From contig NC_089724.1 of the NCBI RefSeq assembly GCF_035083965.1, positions 8,596,501 to 8,660,500 on the forward strand: a stretch of DNA of 64,000 nt, read 5' to 3'. The notes beneath the pieces are model-generated. The model did no database searches. It was not told where the DNA came from and worked only from the letters and a program-made list of their open reading frames with translations. Shown piece after piece: positions 59,779-64,000 of this stretch. Position 1 is the stretch's first letter, and every line of letters starts with the position of its first letter. Source of the DNA: Branchiostoma lanceolatum. Its lineage: Eukaryota > Chordata > Leptocardii > Amphioxiformes > Branchiostomatidae. Both the position numbers and the translations under genes were made by a program.

Positions 59779-62700
59779 ATGGGTTGCGGTACATCCACCG
59801 CCGCGGTCCCCAGTGGTACGACGATCGGAACTCAGACAGACAGGAGTTTCGTTGCTCGACAAAAAGACAAGGAAGCCATCGAAGCCTCCAGCGGGACTTC
59901 GAATCTCCCCCGCCGCCAGCTCCGCCCGCTCGGTCGCGGTCCCGACCTCAACGCCATCGAGGCTGACGCGAGGAAGACTCTACAGCCTGCAAACGTCTTG
60001 CCTTCCATCAAACATAAAGACGGAACGACTCAGAAGAATCCAGTGCTACCTCTGTACCATCCACCGCTACCTCAGATACCCAGCGAGCGAAGAGCTGGCG
60101 GCTCAAGTCAAGAGGTATCTGCACATTTTCTTTCATGCGACGTGTATAGCTTTACGTCCGGTACGTTATTCAAGGACATAAGTATTCACCCGTTGCATAA
60201 ATGTTATATGATGTTGTTCTGCTCTAATTACTACAAAATTGCTACTTGAACTGCGTCCTGTTTATCCGCCATCTGTTAAGCACAGAAAGTTCTCTCATTA
60301 GTTGGATCAGCAACGTTCATCAGTAACGTTGAATCATGAATGAAGACCTTAATTTTGCACATATACTCACTGGGTTAAGTACAGGACACAACAAAAGAAT
60401 CGTATACACTGCCAGATGCGACTTTATATTGTCAAATTACTACAAGAATTATAAACTACATGGTTTCGACTTCTCCTTGCTTCTTTGTAATGGTAGAAAT
60501 GTAAGGGAAGATAAAATGCGTATTTCGCTTCTTTCACCACTTATTTTCAACGACTCAAAACATACTGAAAATGTCTCCGGTGCGATGTTGAATACTTCTG
60601 TTTCCAGTATCAATATTTTTCTGGCGTTCTCCAGTGGTGTGTGTCGAGAGTGGTTCAAACCCGTCTGGTGGTAAACATATTTTGTCAGCAGAGTTTGGCA
60701 TTGTTTATGGCGGGAGAAGTGTGTGTCAGCTGTTTCTGGAACGTGGTCTTTTGTTGATGTCCGTCTTGAGTAGTCAACAAGACCCTTTTATGTCAGGTAT
60801 GTCGAAACATGAGCAGCCAAGGAACAAAAGGAAAGGTAACACAGCCAAAAGCAAAGATTCCGTCTCGACGTGCCATGATATAACCCACATTGAAACTGCC
60901 AACCCTTTCTCTAGCCTAAGCCTATTTTATGGTATCAAAAAGCAAGGCCCCTTTCTACTACATGTATAAGTACGGTGATCGCTGAGCGACCGTGCAGCGA
61001 CCAAAATTGGATTTGTGTGACCCTTGATTTCATAAAAGTAGGATTTGAAAGACAACAAAACATCCAATGTAAGAAAAAATTTGTTCTTTATGTCTATCGA
61101 CTTTGAAAAACAATCTGTCAAATATTTGGTCACCCAGCGGTCACAGCGCGGTCTCAGCTTATAGTGAAAAGGGGTTGTTACAATCTACACCCCGACCAAT
61201 CAAACCACTTGAATCGCATTGAAAGCGACCTCGATTTAACGCGATTTAACGTTTAGAGAAAAATAGTAGAAACTATTTTTTTCTAAACGTTAAATTGCCG
61301 TCGCTTTCAATCACTTCCAAACTGCCAATCTGAAAATTAAAGCCACCGCGAACACTCCATTTGATCCTTAGCGCGAAACTAAAACCATGCTAACTTAAAT
61401 GCATTTACAGTATATCCATTCAAGTATGCAAAAAGAGTCACATAGAGCTAGTATATAAATGTTTTTATTACCCGCTTCTTTCATCACAGGCGGCGGGAAG
61501 CCAGAGTAAGGCTGTCGTAGCGAACGGCACAGAAACTCTCATTGTCATCCCAGACGAAACATTCGACTCGAGCGACGATGACCTGAGTTCTTTAGACGAT
61601 AACAATCCGGACGAGGCGTCAGGGTACGCCTACGGTAACGGCGCAGAAAAGGTGGGGATCGCCAGCATTGTAGGCACGAGGGCAGGGATTCAGCAAAATG
61701 GTGCCGAAACAGAAGGACACCAATTTTCGACTGGGAGCAAACTTGCACAAAATGGAAAAAGAGATAATGGAGAGAACAGCACAGACGTTTCTCCGACAAA
61801 AATGTTCTCGTTAGGTGCCAGTGACACTGTCATAACCAGTGAGGAGCTGATACGTAATTCAAAGGTGGACAAAAATGCGGCAGCGGCCGAAAGTGCCGCC
61901 TCAGGAGCGACGAACGATGCAGCGGCGGTTGTGGTCGCGAAAACGGAAGAATCTCCGACAACACAGGATGCAGCTCAGCTAGTGAACGCACCAAGTGAAA
62001 ACGGTCCGGCACCAGAAAGAAGTGAAAATGCCATTAACAACCCACCAGAGGACAATGCACCTGTTCAAGAGAACAACAATAACCCATCTCCAAAAGGACC
62101 GGTGGAACTCCTTTTACAAAACGGAAATGGGGACACTCTCAAGAAGATTCATGTAGGGGATAATTTCAGCGTAGCAGTTAACATCGTATTACAGGCCGTG
62201 GACCCTGCAAGCGTGTTACAGAATAATCAAGCCGGAGCAGGTGTTATGAGTCCTCGGGCGGAACAAAATGGAGGTGTCGTTGAAAACAGCGTCTCTTTAG
62301 CGGGAGATGCTGTAAAGGTTGGGAACAAAGATCAGCCTGGGGCGACGACAAACACATCTGAGGAGGACAATATACCGGTAGCAGGGAAGAACCTGTTAGA
62401 ACTTACGGACAAAGAAGAATGTACAGAAACTACTGTTGTCTCTGACAGAATCACAAGCAGCACAACAGATGGCAACGTAAACATGAATGGAAACAATGCT
62501 AAGGGTCTTCCTGAAGTCATCGTGACTGATCACGAAGAAGACAGCGAAGAACAAACGCAGGAGAATATCACAGATCATGCTCTTGATGATACAACAACGG
62601 GCAAACAAAGAAGAATGCTTCAACTGCTCCGGGACTTTGACTTGAAGAAAAGGTTACAGGAAAGGAGAAAAAAGCGCGCGGAAGAGCATCGTAGTAACGC

Positions 62701-63789
62701 AGAGGAGCCCTCAAGCAATGGAAACGCTAAGGAACAGAATCTATCCAATGAAACAATTGAGAGGAAAATACCCGAGCCTAACGCCCCACAGAGGAAAAAG
62801 ATAGCGGTTCTGGGCAAAGAGGAGACCTCGCTGTTCAAGCACATAGAAGTGCATGCTGTGTACCACGCACTCGAGGTAAGATGAACTTTGATCTTTTCAT
62901 TGAGGTTCTATGAAGCATCTCTTTGGAATAATTGCCCTTTAACCCCATTCACTCCCACAGCAGCTTTGTAGGCTTTTATCAATAAGTGTTGGTAACATAT
63001 TTTACATAACGATGTCACGATCAGTTGAGTCATGTTATGTTCCACACCTATTACTTGGTGATAAGGGGAATATTGTGTCATGACCCTGCATTGGTGGTAC
63101 CAAATCATTGTGCATGACTTGTAGCCTCCTTTGCAGGCCTCCCGGGCGGCGCCGGCGATTATTTTGTGGGGGAGCGCGCTGATTGGCGATTGCCAACTTA
63201 TCGAGACCAGGTTCTTTGGCTGGGGGACCGTATCTGCTTGGGGGACTGTATCTGCTTGGGGGACCTTATCTGCTTGGGAGACCGTATCTACTAAGGGGAC
63301 CGGTGCGGCAGCCAAAGAGCCTGGTCCCGATAAGTCCCGAAAATCGCGAATCAACGCCCCCCCCCCCCCCCCCCCCCCCAAAAAGCCGGTGCCGCCCACA
63401 AGGCCTGCAAAGGAGGCTACATGACTTGCCATGGTACATACATAGAATAGAATATATCTTATCATCATTTGAATTTGTCATAGGAGATGTATTTTAGCAG
63501 TAACCAATGATGGAAAGTGTCAAGTTTGATTTACATGCAATTTGCATAAATTTGTCTTTCCAAAGCCCCCGAAAGCAGCTGACACCTTCGCAACGCACGT
63601 GAAGTCCCTCCTCGTCGATGACCTCTCTGACCTTGAGAAAGTGCGCATGTTCTTCCACTGGGTCACTGCGCAGAATCTACAGGATATGACGTTCGGCGAT
63701 GACGTAGTTGAAGAATCCCCACTCGGTTACCTGAAGGCCATTAAGGAGGGAAAAGGCACCTGCGCTAAGCTCTTCGAACAGCTCTGCAG
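59779..63789 (+). CDS. KY/hillarin-like protein 2, partial (3 exons visible; continues off the right edge)
   Basis: Exons: 59779-60114, 61490-62875, 63566-63789; the last donor (GTATGT) leads out of the window. The start MGCGTST has the Gly2 and Ser6 of a myristoylation motif plus Cys3 for possible palmitoylation. TIGTQTD matches the TIETQTD of the upstream paralogue. The 462-codon second exon is Asn/Glu/Ala-rich and probably disordered. It ends in a basic coiled coil (LKKRLQERRKKRAEEH) and EETSLFKHIEVHAVYHALE, matching the region spread over three exons in paralogue 1. The third exon starts the transglutaminase-like domain (DTFATHVKSL, FHWVTAQNLQDMTFG) and has GKGTCAKLFEQLC, with a Cys where paralogue 1 has Tyr. 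The exon length (224 nt) and phase equal those of the paralogue. His and Asp lie beyond the edge. Confidence 0.85.
60330..60410 (-). repeat. Probable LINE 3' end fragment in KY-like 2 intron 1
   Basis: Minus-strand AATTAAGGTCTTCATTCATG resembles the 3' terminus seen at 45338-45420. Confidence 0.3.
60970..61170 (+). mobile_element. GGCCCCCATTCC fold-back family, internal part, in KY-like 2 intron 1
   Basis: GAGCGACCGTGCAGCGAC and CCCTTGATTTCAT match 27344-27400 and 52850. The right part ends in GTCACAGCGCGGTCTCAGC and AAAAGGGG. The true ends are diverged. Confidence 0.45.
61203..61322 (+). mobile_element. Short palindromic element (120 bp)
   Basis: An imperfect inverted repeat: left arm ATTGAAAGCGACCTCGATTT and AACGTTTAGAGAAAAATAGT, right arm ACTATTTTTTTCTAAACGTT and GCCGTCGCTTTCAATC. 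MITE-like and non-coding. Confidence 0.5.
63121..63420 (+). mobile_element. 300-bp fold-back element with clean target duplication in KY-like 2 intron 2
   Basis: The ends are inverted repeats (GTAGCCTCCTTTGCAGGCCT / AGGCCTGCAAAGGAGGCTAC), continuing as GGGCGGC-CCGGC. Inner arms ACCAGGTTCTTTGGCTG / CAGCCAAAGAGCCTGGT also pair. ATGACTT flanks both sides (63114-63120 and 63421-63427), or 8 bp if a shared C is counted. The centre has four 18-bp units (TATCTGCTTGGGGGACCG). A run of over 20 C lies near the right end. Confidence 0.75.
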
Positions 63790-64000
63790 GTATGTATTAT
63801 GACATTATTTGAATCAACGCAACTTACTCGTAAAAATGTTATAGCAGTTTGTATTTGAGTTATGTCTTAGTATTAAGTATTTCAAGGGGTCCATTCCGTC
63901 GTGAATAGTAATTATATATATACAAAAGGATACAAAGTTACATTTCATTAATTTCATGAAGTTCGAATAATGTAAACATTTATCATAATTTCTATAGCAT

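Noticed and set aside
63131-63497. Open frames with Pro- or Gly-rich runs near 63300
   Set aside because: They arise from the poly-C tract and inverted arms of the fold-back element in an intron.

Overview
This 64 kb window looks like the nuclear genome of a chordate, most likely an amphioxus (Branchiostoma). The genes are dense in GT-AG introns, they include a Dbx homeobox gene, an animal chloride-type alpha-amylase, a receptor tyrosine kinase and KY/hillarin-like genes, and the introns are full of small fold-back elements. Nothing here is prokaryotic. The species is an inference; the intron-rich metazoan gene content is seen directly.

Layout. Positions 1-300 (minus) hold the first coding exon of a probable SPT2-like (SPTY2D1) gene, which runs off the left edge and is divergent from Dbx. 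Positions 2011-4999 (plus) are a complete 4-exon Dbx gene. From 5000 to 15030 there is about 10 kb with no convincing protein gene, only repeats and exon-like non-coding signals. Positions 15031-23780 (minus) hold a 9-exon alpha-amylase whose C-terminus carries an extra small-residue stretch and hydrophobic tail, as in GPI-anchored proteins; its introns are packed with mobile elements. Positions 27886-30591 (minus) are an intronless receptor tyrosine kinase with a cadherin-like module plus EGF-Ig-EGF-EGF.

Positions 33872-38751 and 40829-45577 (both minus) are two tandem paralogues that join an N-terminal von Willebrand A (vWA) domain to a C-terminal PARP1-type BRCT domain. The first has an in-frame 39-bp minisatellite in its linker. 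Positions 49445-56106 (plus) are a complete KY/hillarin-like gene, and 59779 to beyond the right edge (plus) is its tandem paralogue. Both KY-like proteins start with N-myristoylation motifs. The first lacks the canonical transglutaminase-type Cys and His.

The repeats include several families of non-autonomous DNA elements with terminal inverted repeats, some with 3-bp or 7-8-bp target duplications. There are also two recognisable LINE 3' remnants, tandem satellites and microsatellites. No CRISPR array, operon, rRNA or convincing tRNA is present. Neighbouring genes look functionally unrelated except for the two tandem paralogue pairs.

Exon boundaries were derived by hand from GT-AG sites, reading-frame phase and family similarity recalled from memory. 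No database search was run.
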